Shown here one piece after another: positions 1 to 5,890 of a DNA stretch of 64,000 nt. Numbering within the stretch: the first letter of the stretch is position 1; the number at the start of each line of letters is the position of its first letter. Source of the stretch: Paucilactobacillus oligofermentans DSM 15707 = LMG 22743 (GTDB lineage Bacteria; Bacillota; Bacilli; Lactobacillales; Lactobacillaceae); contig NZ_AZFE01000030.1 of the NCBI RefSeq assembly GCF_001434315.1, forward strand, positions 1 through 64,000, in the 5' to 3' direction. The notes under the pieces are model-generated. The model had not been told where the DNA came from. It searched no databases and saw only the letters and a list, made by a program, of their open reading frames with translations. The translations under genes were made by a program, and so were the position numbers.

Positions 1-42
1 TAATTATACTAAATCAGAGTCTCTATTTAACTTGTACACTTT

Positions 43-168
43 TTATTCTAGGCCCAGTTTCAATTCAACGATTTGTTTGTCGCTCAACTCGTTCACTGAA
101 ATGCTTAGTTTCACTTCCTTGTCACCATCTGAATACGATTTAATATTTGCATAGATATTTAGGCTCAT
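43..168 (-). CDS. Small hypothetical protein, 41 aa
   Basis: A short frame not recognised as any family. It starts MSLNIYANIKSYSDGD and ends in KLGLE, is mostly polar and has no membrane segment. An AGAGGG Shine-Dalgarno lies 6-7 nt before the ATG and the stop is TAA. It follows the antirepressor gene by 22 bp in the same direction, so it is probably the next gene of the leftward early operon. The good ribosome site and the operon position are the only support. Confidence 0.55.
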   Translation of the reverse strand: MSLNIYANIKSYSDGDKEVKLSISVNELSDKQIVELKLGLE

Positions 169-190
169 TATGCATCCCTCTTTTGATTGA

Positions 191-925
191 CTATAAATCA
201 AGATTAGTTTGACGAATTGCCATCATTGTTGCTGTTGATGGGTTCCAACTATCAATGAATTCAGTGACTAAATCAAAATGACGTTTTCGAAGTTGTGCTC
301 TAGTTTTGATATTAGTAACTTCATTAATCCCACGGTTGATATCTTTATATAAAAGTTTCCGTTGATCAGACGTGATATCAAGTCCACGGTCCTTAACAAA
401 ATTGTTCACAGATTGACCTACACGTTTTGAGATGTAGTTATATTCTCCTGGGCTCAAAGTTTGGTTCTCCTCCAGGTCAGTAACACGATCATCAATATCA
501 ATTAATGCATCGTTTTGAAGTCTGATTTGTTCAATTGGACTTAATGGTTTAACTTGATAATTTCCATTTTTACGAATACTTGGCAGCACTTCGCCAGTGA
601 CCCAATCTTGAAATTGTTCTGCGGTTTCGTTATTCGCTTTAATAGCTAATTTATAAAATTGTGGTTCAGTGATGAAATCACCTTTGCTAATCTTTCTGCC
701 AGTTGTGGCAGAATTTAAATATTCATCGTTGCTAATCTTTCTGCCAGTTGTGGCAGAATTTAAATATTCATTGATACGTGACCAACGAACATTTGTATAT
801 CCTTTTGCTGACGATACGATTCCTAATCCGATTGCAGCTTGTTCTGCATCAAATTCAATCGAACCATCTTCTAATTTTTTGATTGGTAAATTTACCACTC
901 CATTGCTGAACTTTTGCAGTTCCAT
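191..925 (-). CDS. Phage antirepressor, BRO-N plus ORF6C domains
   Basis: This 244-residue protein has an N-terminal BRO-N-like domain (about residues 10-120, with the characteristic GDFITEPQFYKLA and EVLPSIRKNGNY stretches). A C-terminal ORF6C-type region follows (about 155-240, with the QRKLLYKDINRGI stretch). Such proteins are phage antirepressors that bind DNA or the CI repressor during induction. The ATG directly follows the TAA of the upstream rep gene and is preceded by an AAAGGGTGA ribosome site. Inside the BRO-N domain 15 codons are tandemly duplicated (EYLNSATTGRKIS appears twice), which probably adds a loop between core elements. The reading frame is intact, so the duplication need not abolish function. 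Confidence 0.87.
   Translation of the reverse strand: MELQKFSNGVVNLPIKKLEDGSIEFDAEQAAIGLGIVSSAKGYTNVRWSRINEYLNSATTGRKISNDEYLNSATTGRKISKGDFITEPQFYKLAIKANNETAEQFQDWVTGEVLPSIRKNGNYQVKPLSPIEQIRLQNDALIDIDDRVTDLEENQTLSPGEYNYISKRVGQSVNNFVKDRGLDITSDQRKLLYKDINRGINEVTNIKTRAQLRKRHFDLVTEFIDSWNPSTATMMAIRQTNLDL
684..773. repeat. 45-bp tandem duplication inside the antirepressor gene
   Basis: Two adjacent 45-bp copies (684-728 and 729-773) differ at one base near the end (c versus t). Each copy contains the perfect inverted repeat TCTGCCA-GTTG-TGGCAGA. The unit is 15 codons, so the frame is kept. A hairpin within a tandem duplication is typical of replication slippage. Confidence 0.95.
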
Positions 926-1771
926 TTAAATCACCCTTTCCGTACTTTTCTTCCACATCTTCAAATACACATGCCAACCAGTCATCTCGTTATATTCCCA
1001 CTTGATGTTGTCGACGATTTCATAATTTGGATATTTCTTTTTAAATAATGACATCCCCATATCTGGAGACTTGTGAGCTTTTTTGATTGTTGACGTGTAA
1101 TATTTAGAATCGTTCTTTCTCATAATCGGACGTTTCAAATTACGTGAACTGGACCAACGCTTTTTCCCTTTGGGGTCCTTGCTCAAATAATTCATCAATC
1201 TTTCGATACCATTACCAACTAATGACTCATCTGGTTGCAATCTTCGTGCATTAGCATAACCAAGCACTTTACGTTTCTTTTGACCAGGCACCTTAATACT
1301 CCACATTGATTCCAACTCATCACGACTGATACCACCATTAATAATTAAATGATGATGGATCTTCTTGGTAAATTCTCCATCCTCGTTCTGAACATATTCA
1401 GTAACCAAAATGTATTTCAATGAATCTAGTTTGTTTCGTTTACGTTTAGCTTTTAGCCTTCGAAGAAAATTAGTAACATTCTTCTCGGCTTCCTGAATTG
1501 TTTTCGGCCTTGACAAATCTTCATAAGTTAATGTGAGATAGATATCATTTTCATCAAAGTTTCCGTTTCCCAACTCGACTAAATATCTTCTTGCATTTTT
1601 ATCATTAAGATTTGATTGAGCAGGAGCAGTTACTTTTTCTTTTCGTTTCCTACTTCTGCCTGATCTAGTTCTCTCATCTTCAAGATTACGAGGAATAATA
1701 TCGACTTCCATATATGAATCGCCAACTGTTATTCTCTTTTCTCTCATGATATTTTTCTCATGCCTATACAT
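926..1771 (-). CDS. HUH-type replication initiator (ORF2/G2P-like Rep)
   Basis: This 281-residue protein matches the replication-associated ORF2/G2P family of rolling-circle initiators. A basic N-terminal region (to about residue 60) is followed by the core. The core has a LTLTYED strand, a TNFLRRLK helix, KYILVTEYV, and an HHHLIING motif near residue 140 that supplies the metal-binding histidines. MNYLSKDPKGKKRW near residue 193 offers the candidate nicking tyrosine with a following lysine. Family members nick one strand at an origin and become covalently attached to the 5' end. AAGGGTG precedes the ATG by 8 nt. It lies directly upstream of the antirepressor. The 159-bp gap before it contains two hairpins and may hold its origin. 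Confidence 0.82.
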   Translation of the reverse strand: MYRHEKNIMREKRITVGDSYMEVDIIPRNLEDERTRSGRSRKRKEKVTAPAQSNLNDKNARRYLVELGNGNFDENDIYLTLTYEDLSRPKTIQEAEKNVTNFLRRLKAKRKRNKLDSLKYILVTEYVQNEDGEFTKKIHHHLIINGGISRDELESMWSIKVPGQKKRKVLGYANARRLQPDESLVGNGIERLMNYLSKDPKGKKRWSSSRNLKRPIMRKNDSKYYTSTIKKAHKSPDMGMSLFKKKYPNYEIVDNIKWEYNEMTGWHVYLKMWKKSTERVI

Positions 1772-1930
1772 CCCGAAAACACCCTTCGTGATTTAGTAAC
1801 GTCGTTAAGTTAATACCTAATACAAGCCTGCCAAGGCGGCTGTTTTTGACTTAAATCACTAGTAGGCGGTATAATGCCTATTGAAGGAAGTAATCTAAGT
1901 CGTAGCCGTCATTGGTTAGGACTTTTTTTG
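1772..1930. other. Intergenic region upstream of rep with two hairpins; candidate replication origin
   Basis: This is the longest gap in the leftward operon. It has a GC-rich imperfect hairpin at 1825-1841 (AGCCTGCC-AA-GGCGGCT, one bulge) followed by a T-run on the plus strand. A second inverted repeat is at 1863-1880 (TAGGC, 8-nt loop, GCCTA). HUH Rep genes often sit next to their double-strand origin, where a hairpin presents the nick site. A promoter or terminator would explain the same structures; no nick sequence could be assigned. Confidence 0.35.
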
Positions 1931-2341
1931 TTACACAAAATTTGTTTCAAAATCTTTGTTCAACACATATCCATGTCTGGAACTTAAATACTCGACCTCT
2001 GCTTGAGTAATCTCACAGCTCATGTTTCTTTCATTAATCACATCAACTACATAACCAGCATCAAAATTATGCTTATAGGCTTCCCTAATTACCAAATCGA
2101 TATAGTCGAGTTCTCCATCGTTGAACCAAAAATGAACATGTTGACGCTGAGCTTTACGAATTACAATCGATTTTTCAACATCTCGTCTTAATTCAAAATC
2201 ATCATTAATTTCAATCATGGTTTGATCAAGGCTCCAATGATGCGTATTGACTAATTGAAGATATCTATCAACGAAGCGCGCTTCATGCAGTGTTAGTATC
2301 TGAATGTCCTCATTTTCAAAAGTTCTTGTGCTAGTTGTCAT
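1931..2341 (-). CDS. Hypothetical phage early protein, 136 aa
   Basis: No family was recognised. The protein is soluble and acidic, with alternating charged helical stretches (for example TLHEARFVDRYLQLVN and YIDLVIREAYKHNFD). The pattern hints at a small helical DNA- or protein-binding fold, but no motif proves it. Its ATG overlaps the end of the preceding 75-aa gene by 11 bp, and GGGGATG lies ahead of the start, so the two are probably translationally coupled. It lies directly before the rep upstream region, in the early operon. Confidence 0.7.
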   Translation of the reverse strand: MTTSTRTFENEDIQILTLHEARFVDRYLQLVNTHHWSLDQTMIEINDDFELRRDVEKSIVIRKAQRQHVHFWFNDGELDYIDLVIREAYKHNFDAGYVVDVINERNMSCEITQAEVEYLSSRHGYVLNKDFETNFV

Positions 2342-2558
2342 TACCAGGCATCCCCAATCTTGTTAGATATGCGATAACCTCTTTTGTTATCAGATACTCG
2401 TCATGACTTATTCTTGAGTTACGTTTGTGTTTACTTAAAAACTCTCTTGCAGCTCGATTATTGTTATCAAATTCGACCAGGACAAAATCACAAAGTTTCT
2501 TAATAATCCTTTCGTGTTTCAGTCCAGCTTTTTTTATTTCAGTTTCAACAAAATTCAA
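2331..2558 (-). CDS. Hypothetical phage early protein, about 75 aa
   Basis: No family was recognised. The product is a small soluble, lysine- and arginine-rich helical protein (KHERIIKKLCDF, RAAREFLSKHKR). The chosen start is a TTG nine bases after AAAGGA. An in-frame ATG three codons upstream (at 2567) touches the AAAGGA and would lack spacing, so it is less likely, although the longer form cannot be excluded. The stop overlaps the next gene, indicating a shared transcript with the 136-aa protein and rep. Confidence 0.6.
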   Translation of the reverse strand: MNFVETEIKKAGLKHERIIKKLCDFVLVEFDNNNRAAREFLSKHKRNSRISHDEYLITKEVIAYLTRLGMPGNDN

Positions 2559-2587
2559 TGCGTTCATTCCTTTAAAATTATTTTAAG

Positions 2588-2698
2588 TTAATACATTAAT
2601 GCCCAGACAACGACCGGTAAACAAATAGACATAGCAATTGCCATTGGTGTGACCAAACTTCCATACTCATATTTAAATTGTGCCCAAGAATATTTCAT
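2588..2698 (-). CDS. Small single-pass membrane protein, 36 aa
   Basis: The peptide begins MKYSWAQFKYEYGSL and ends in one strongly hydrophobic segment, roughly residues 18-36. AGGGGATG precedes the ATG at good spacing and overlaps the stop of the upstream DUF771-like gene. A longer open frame to 2782 overlaps that gene and has no ribosome site, so the short form is preferred. Small hydrophobic peptides are common in phage early regions; no specific role can be assigned. Confidence 0.55.
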   Translation of the reverse strand: MKYSWAQFKYEYGSLVTPMAIAMSICLPVVVWALMY

Positions 2699-2711
2699 TG
2701 GTATGCATCCC

Positions 2712-3005
2712 CTATTCATTCCAGAAGTCATCATGTAAATACTGCATGAATTCTGGATTTTTAAATCTCCATTGACCTGCAACTTTTTTTACAAGCCCAC
2801 GATTATATGCTTCAGTAGTCTTTTTGTTCTTGCCAATTGCAAAATGATTAATGACCCACTGACTATCTTTAACTCCGATATATTCTTTAACTACCTCAGT
2901 ACTTATCCAAGGCCTTAGTACTTCAAATCGTTTCGCTACAACTGCTACCTTGCTCGAAACTTGTTTTTCTATTTCTTGACTTAATAGCTCTTCAATTCCT
3001 GGCAT
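2712..3005 (-). CDS. DUF771-like phage protein
   Basis: This 97-residue protein resembles the DUF771 family found near the repressor region of lactic acid bacterial phages. A helical N-terminus is followed by a LRPWIS motif, then a helix-turn-helix-like segment (TEVVKEYIGVKDSQWVINH) and a conserved-looking KNPEFMQYLHDDF tail. The family is presumed to bind DNA in early control or replication, but its function is not established. It heads the five-gene leftward run that ends with rep and ant. Its upstream region is shared with the divergent promoter of the DUF4145 gene. The assignment rests on pattern recognition only. Confidence 0.6.
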   Translation of the reverse strand: MPGIEELLSQEIEKQVSSKVAVVAKRFEVLRPWISTEVVKEYIGVKDSQWVINHFAIGKNKKTTEAYNRGLVKKVAGQWRFKNPEFMQYLHDDFWNE

Positions 3006-3018
3006 ATTAACTACCTGC

Positions 3019-3048
3019 TTACTTTTTTAACACTTCATTTGTTATAAT
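3019..3048 (+). promoter_or_regulatory. Extended -10 promoter for the DUF4145 gene
   Basis: TGTTATAAT (extended TGn plus a perfect -10 at 3043-3048) has a weak TTACTT -35 at 3019-3024. Transcription would begin just ahead of the GGAGG ribosome site at 3057, giving a very short leader. This makes the gene independently expressed cargo. Confidence 0.65.
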
Positions 3049-3069
3049 CTCTTATTGGAGGCGATATTA

Positions 3070-3762
3070 ATGGAACCAATGTATGAATCTTATGAGGACG
3101 GTATAGTGGAGGTTGATGGAGCTAAAGTTGATAACCCCAACATTTGTATGCACTGTCACAATACCGGTGAACAAAAAATATTATTTAGTTTCAAAACTGG
3201 TGGCATCCACGATGATTATTACGGTGTTATGCTTTCTTATTGTTATTATTGTCAAAGCACTTCATTCCACTACTTGGCCAGATCAGATGAAGATTATTCT
3301 TTTTACTTTATTGAAAAATCAATACCTGAACTAGAAGACAACACTGAATTGAGCGACTACATCAGAAAAACGTTCCCATCATTTTCAAAAATATACTCAC
3401 AATCTCAAGTTGCTGAAGAAGAAGGACTGGATTTAATTTCAGGTATGGGATACCGAAAAGCTGTTGAGTTCTTAGTGTCAGATTATTTAATCAATTTTCA
3501 AAAAGATGACCCTTCAATAACCGAAACTTGGATTTCAAGTCCATTAACTTCATTGAATAATAAAATACAAAAGTTAAATGACGAAAATTTAAAAGCTCTA
3601 TCGACTGCTATCACCTGGATTGGTAATGATGAAACTCATTACTCCAAAAGAAATCCAGATTATGATATTTCTGAAATGAAAAAATTCATTAACGCACTGC
3701 TGGCGATGATTGAATACAACCGCAGTATTGAAGATGCCAAGAATTTTATCAATAGATCTTGA
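3070..3762 (+). CDS. DUF4145 domain protein with Cys4 zinc-binding motif
   Basis: This 230-residue soluble protein has an N-terminal zinc-ribbon-like pair, CMHC and CYYC, about 30 residues apart. A DUF4145-like helical domain follows, with the MGYRKAVEFLVSDYL and WIGNDETHYSK stretches. DUF4145 proteins occur alone or fused to restriction and defence enzymes; the reaction, if any, is unknown. The ATG at 3070 is chosen because GGAGG lies 8 nt upstream; an in-frame TTG at 3055 overlaps that site. Its strand is opposite to the early operon and it has its own extended -10 promoter, which points to an inserted cargo gene. Confidence 0.72.
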   Translation: MEPMYESYEDGIVEVDGAKVDNPNICMHCHNTGEQKILFSFKTGGIHDDYYGVMLSYCYYCQSTSFHYLARSDEDYSFYFIEKSIPELEDNTELSDYIRKTFPSFSKIYSQSQVAEEEGLDLISGMGYRKAVEFLVSDYLINFQKDDPSITETWISSPLTSLNNKIQKLNDENLKALSTAITWIGNDETHYSKRNPDYDISEMKKFINALLAMIEYNRSIEDAKNFINRS

Positions 3763-3769
3763 TTGCTTA

Positions 3770-3880
3770 TTAATTGCTAGCGTTAATCTTTTTCATTAAT
3801 TGATTAATTACTTGGGTTGAGTTTTGTAATGCTTGTGTCAGATTGCTAATAATAACTAAATAATTTTCTTTATCGTGCAT
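3770..3880 (-). CDS. Small hypothetical protein, 36 aa, convergent with the DUF4145 gene
   Basis: A short frame starting MHDKENYLVI and ending KINASN. It reads as one amphipathic helix, with hydrophobic residues every three to four positions. GGAGGAAAG sits 6-7 nt before the ATG, a strong ribosome site. The stop lies 8 bp from the stop of the convergent DUF4145 gene. No family is recognised. It could be part of the leftward operon or a partner peptide; the ribosome site is the main evidence. Confidence 0.5.
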   Translation of the reverse strand: MHDKENYLVIISNLTQALQNSTQVINQLMKKINASN

Positions 3881-3971
3881 TGTACTTTCCTCCTAAACAT
3901 TGGAATTTACTTTCTAATTAAACTTGTTCTAGACCTTGTTTCGTAATGGATATTGAAAGGTGGTGATATAC

Positions 3972-4363
3972 ATGCGGTTAAACCATGATTGTGTTCGCGA
4001 TGTTATGTTGTTCATTGAATCTGATATAACATTCGGTAATTTTTTACATCTTGAAGATTTCCTTCCAATGAAAAATTAAAATCTAGTTACGATTCAGATA
4101 CCATAAAATACACATTGGCTAAACTTGCAGAAACAAATTATTTGAAGTCAACTCCCCGGTGGATGAACAATGATTTGATTATGTTTTCCACTGGAATGAT
4201 TACATGGGATGGTCATGAATTTCTTGATACAATTCGTGATCCTGAAGTTTGGTCAAATACTAAAAAGATTTTGTCTCATCTTGAGTCAGTTTCAATTAGC
4301 ACTGTTTCTAATATCGGTACTGGTGTTTTAAATCACATAATCGACAAACAAATGGGGTACTAA
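3972..4363 (+). pseudogene. DUF2513 gene broken by a single-base frameshift
   Basis: The first frame starts at ATG 3972 after GGTGGTGAT and encodes MRLNHDCVRDVMLFIES, the typical DUF2513 N-terminus. It stops at 4077-4079. The C-terminal part continues in another frame from about 4061 (PSNEKLKSSYDSDTIKYTLA onward) to TAA 4361. Adding one base near 4058-4061 restores one frame of about 130 codons. DUF2513 proteins are short phage or accessory proteins of unknown function. A sequencing error or recent decay both fit; no slippery heptamer or stimulatory structure suggests programmed frameshifting. Confidence 0.8.
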
Positions 4364-4593
4364 ATCTTTGTTTTTGATTTCACTTTTTTAATCATCATTC
4401 TGTACCACAGAAAAAACATGAGGATCCAAAACATCCATAGCAATGTGCCTACCACTAATAGGAACATTGTTATTTTTGTGTTCCAAATTAGATATGCAGC
4501 AATAAATCCAATCTCAACAAGCGTTGTAATGATTAAAAAAATAAATGAATTCTTTCCCGTTTCAACAATTCTGTTCTTTTCTTCTTCGCTCAC
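4360..4593 (-). CDS. Small two-helix membrane protein, about 77 aa
   Basis: The protein has a charged N-terminus (SEEEKNRIVETGK), then two hydrophobic segments (FIFLIITTLVEIGFIAAYLI and MFLLVVGTLLWMFWILMFFL) and a lysine-rich tail. The GTG start is chosen because AAAGGGG lies 8 nt upstream; an ATG at 4614 is also in frame but directly abuts its GAGGGG. It is the next leftward gene after cro. An operator-like inverted repeat lies 40 bp upstream, so it may be repressed in the lysogen. Superinfection exclusion or a holin-like role is conceivable but unsupported. Confidence 0.6.
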   Translation of the reverse strand: MSEEEKNRIVETGKNSFIFLIITTLVEIGFIAAYLIWNTKITMFLLVVGTLLWMFWILMFFLWYRMMIKKVKSKTKI

Positions 4594-4632
4594 GACTTCA
4601 TCCCCTTTCGTCATCCCCTCGGATTAATTAAT

Positions 4633-4655
4633 TAATATCACATAGTGAGATATTA
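4633..4655. promoter_or_regulatory. Operator-like inverted repeat at the 3' end of cro
   Basis: TAATATCAC-N5-GAGATATTA has nine-base arms with one mismatch and overlaps the cro stop codon. The half-sites match those in the repressor/cro intergenic region (TATCTCA, TATCACA), so it is a candidate third repressor site controlling the downstream membrane gene. Confidence 0.6.
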
Positions 4656-4892
4656 ATCTTTAAAAAAAATATCCTGTACTTGTTTATGAAATGCATTGGC
4701 AATAATTAACATTTCATAATCATTAAATGGATATTCGCCACGTTCTTTTAACTCATACTGTCTACGGTCTTTCAATCCAATCATTGTAGCCATATAAGCG
4801 GTGGTCCAATGTTGTTCTTTTCTAAAACGTTCCAACTTAACTTTAGGTTTTAGAAATTCATTTCTCAGTTCTTCTTTCGTTGCCCCTTGCAT
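4653..4892 (-). CDS. Cro-like helix-turn-helix regulator
   Basis: A 79-residue XRE-type protein: KLERFRKEQHWTTAYMATMIGLKDRRQYELKER fits an HTH with an atypical recognition helix, followed by an AFHKQVQDIFF dimerisation tail typical of phage Cro/CI relatives. It is divergent from the CI-like repressor gene across a 148-bp region with shared operators, the standard lysogeny switch arrangement, and would promote the lytic or excision programme. GCGAGGTG precedes the ATG. The promoter is visible at 4917-4945. The divergent location, rather than sequence alone, identifies it as Cro. Confidence 0.8.
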   Translation of the reverse strand: MQGATKEELRNEFLKPKVKLERFRKEQHWTTAYMATMIGLKDRRQYELKERGEYPFNDYEMLIIANAFHKQVQDIFFKD

Positions 4893-4916
4893 GTCAACAC
4901 CTCGCTTTCAAAAATA

Positions 4917-4945
4917 ACTATATCTCAACACGAGATATATATCAA
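4917..4945 (-). promoter_or_regulatory. cro promoter with embedded operator
   Basis: On the minus strand TTGATA and TATAGT are separated by exactly 17 bp. The inverted repeat TATCTC-AACAC-GAGATA (4921-4937) fills the spacer and touches the -10, so repressor bound there would block the lytic promoter. Confidence 0.8.
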
Positions 4946-4978
4946 GATAAAAATATCTCATTTTTAAATATCTTACTA

Positions 4979-5014
4979 TTTACACAATCTCATAATGTGA
5001 TATTATTATCACAT
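4979..5014 (+). promoter_or_regulatory. Repressor promoter and overlapping operator
   Basis: TTTACA (4979-4984) and TATTAT (5001-5006) are 16 bp apart. A perfect 8-bp inverted repeat, ATGTGATA-TTAT-TATCACAT (4995-5014), covers the -10, and a weaker TCTCATAATGTGATA site overlaps it on the left. This implies autoregulation or Cro repression of the repressor gene. Confidence 0.7.
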
Positions 5015-5040
5015 AAATATAAGAAATAAGGTGTAAATAC

Positions 5041-5412
5041 ATGGCTATGAATATATTGGGACCGGTCATCAAAAGTCTTCGCAAATCAAAGCATTTAACT
5101 CAAGGTGATTTAAGCAAGTTAACCGGAATTGCACAAAATACAATTTCAAATCATGAAAATCAAAATAGATCACTCGATGAACATGACATTCAACTTTATG
5201 CATCAGCATTAAATGTTACCCCTCAGGATTTATATAAATTAGCTTCAAATGAATCTTTAGATAAAGAGGCTTCAAATATCGTTGAATTAAATACGAATAA
5301 ACCTACCACTTTTGATTTAGCCGATGACAACACGATTGCTATGTATCAAGGTAAGCCTATATCTGATGAAGATATGAAATTAATTAAACGTCTGCTTCGC
5401 GGGAAAGAGTAA
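5041..5412 (+). CDS. CI-like XRE-family repressor
   Basis: A 123-residue repressor with an N-terminal HTH (about residues 8-65; IKSLRKSKHLTQGDLSKLTG followed by AQNTISNHEN). A linker and a short C-terminal segment, MYQGKPISDEDMKLIKRLLRG, are shared with many lactobacillus phage repressors. It has no LexA-like autocleavage domain; cleavage is probably performed by the ImmA peptidase encoded 4 bp downstream. AAGGTG precedes the ATG; a second ATG two codons on is also usable. It should hold the leftward early genes silent through the TATCTCA/TATCACA operators. Confidence 0.88.
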   Translation: MAMNILGPVIKSLRKSKHLTQGDLSKLTGIAQNTISNHENQNRSLDEHDIQLYASALNVTPQDLYKLASNESLDKEASNIVELNTNKPTTFDLADDNTIAMYQGKPISDEDMKLIKRLLRGKE

Positions 5413-5416
5413 TTTT

Positions 5417-5824
5417 ATGGAACAAACTTTGAACTACCTTTACAATTATGCATTTGACCGTGGTATTGCCATCACGATTACTGACTTAATGGAACTCGAT
5501 GCACCTTCTGTATCCATTGGTCGTTCAAAAGCAATCGTGATCAATACAAATGTGTCCAACAAAAAAGAACTACCTTTTATGGTGGCTCACGAAATATCTC
5601 ATCAAATTAATAATGATGTCGGTGTGCTTTACTATACAACCGGAAGTTCACGGTCAAAAATTGAAGTTTCGGCCAACAACAAAGCAATCGACATTTTAAT
5701 TGATTGCTCAGTAAAAAACGGGTTTGAACAAATTAACGCTGTAAAATTTATGGAAGAATTTGGCATTCCCGCTAAGTTTGAAAACAATGTTATGAATCGA
5801 TTGGGGAATCGATTTAGCATTTAG
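5417..5824 (+). CDS. ImmA/IrrE-family metallopeptidase
   Basis: A 135-residue protein with the zinc-protease motif HEISH near residue 58 (HExxH) in the ImmA/IrrE fold. In ICEBs1 and related elements ImmA cleaves the ImmR/CI-type repressor on DNA damage or mating signals, inducing excision. The gene follows the repressor gene by 4 bp, so the two are co-transcribed and almost certainly form a repressor/anti-repressor protease pair. The length is typical of short phage ImmA proteins. Confidence 0.88.
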   Translation: MEQTLNYLYNYAFDRGIAITITDLMELDAPSVSIGRSKAIVINTNVSNKKELPFMVAHEISHQINNDVGVLYYTTGSSRSKIEVSANNKAIDILIDCSVKNGFEQINAVKFMEEFGIPAKFENNVMNRLGNRFSI

Positions 5825-5890
5825 GCAATTGTCCAAACCCTAGTGACTTAAAAAATTGGTAATTGGGATAAAATCTTTGGAGGATTTCTC

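Noticed and set aside
2699-2782. N-terminal extension of the 36-aa membrane peptide
   Set aside because: It overlaps the DUF771-like gene and has no ribosome site, whereas AGGGGATG fits the short form.
3972-4363. Programmed ribosomal frameshift in the DUF2513 gene
   Set aside because: No slippery heptamer or downstream structure is seen at the junction; a missing base explains it more simply.
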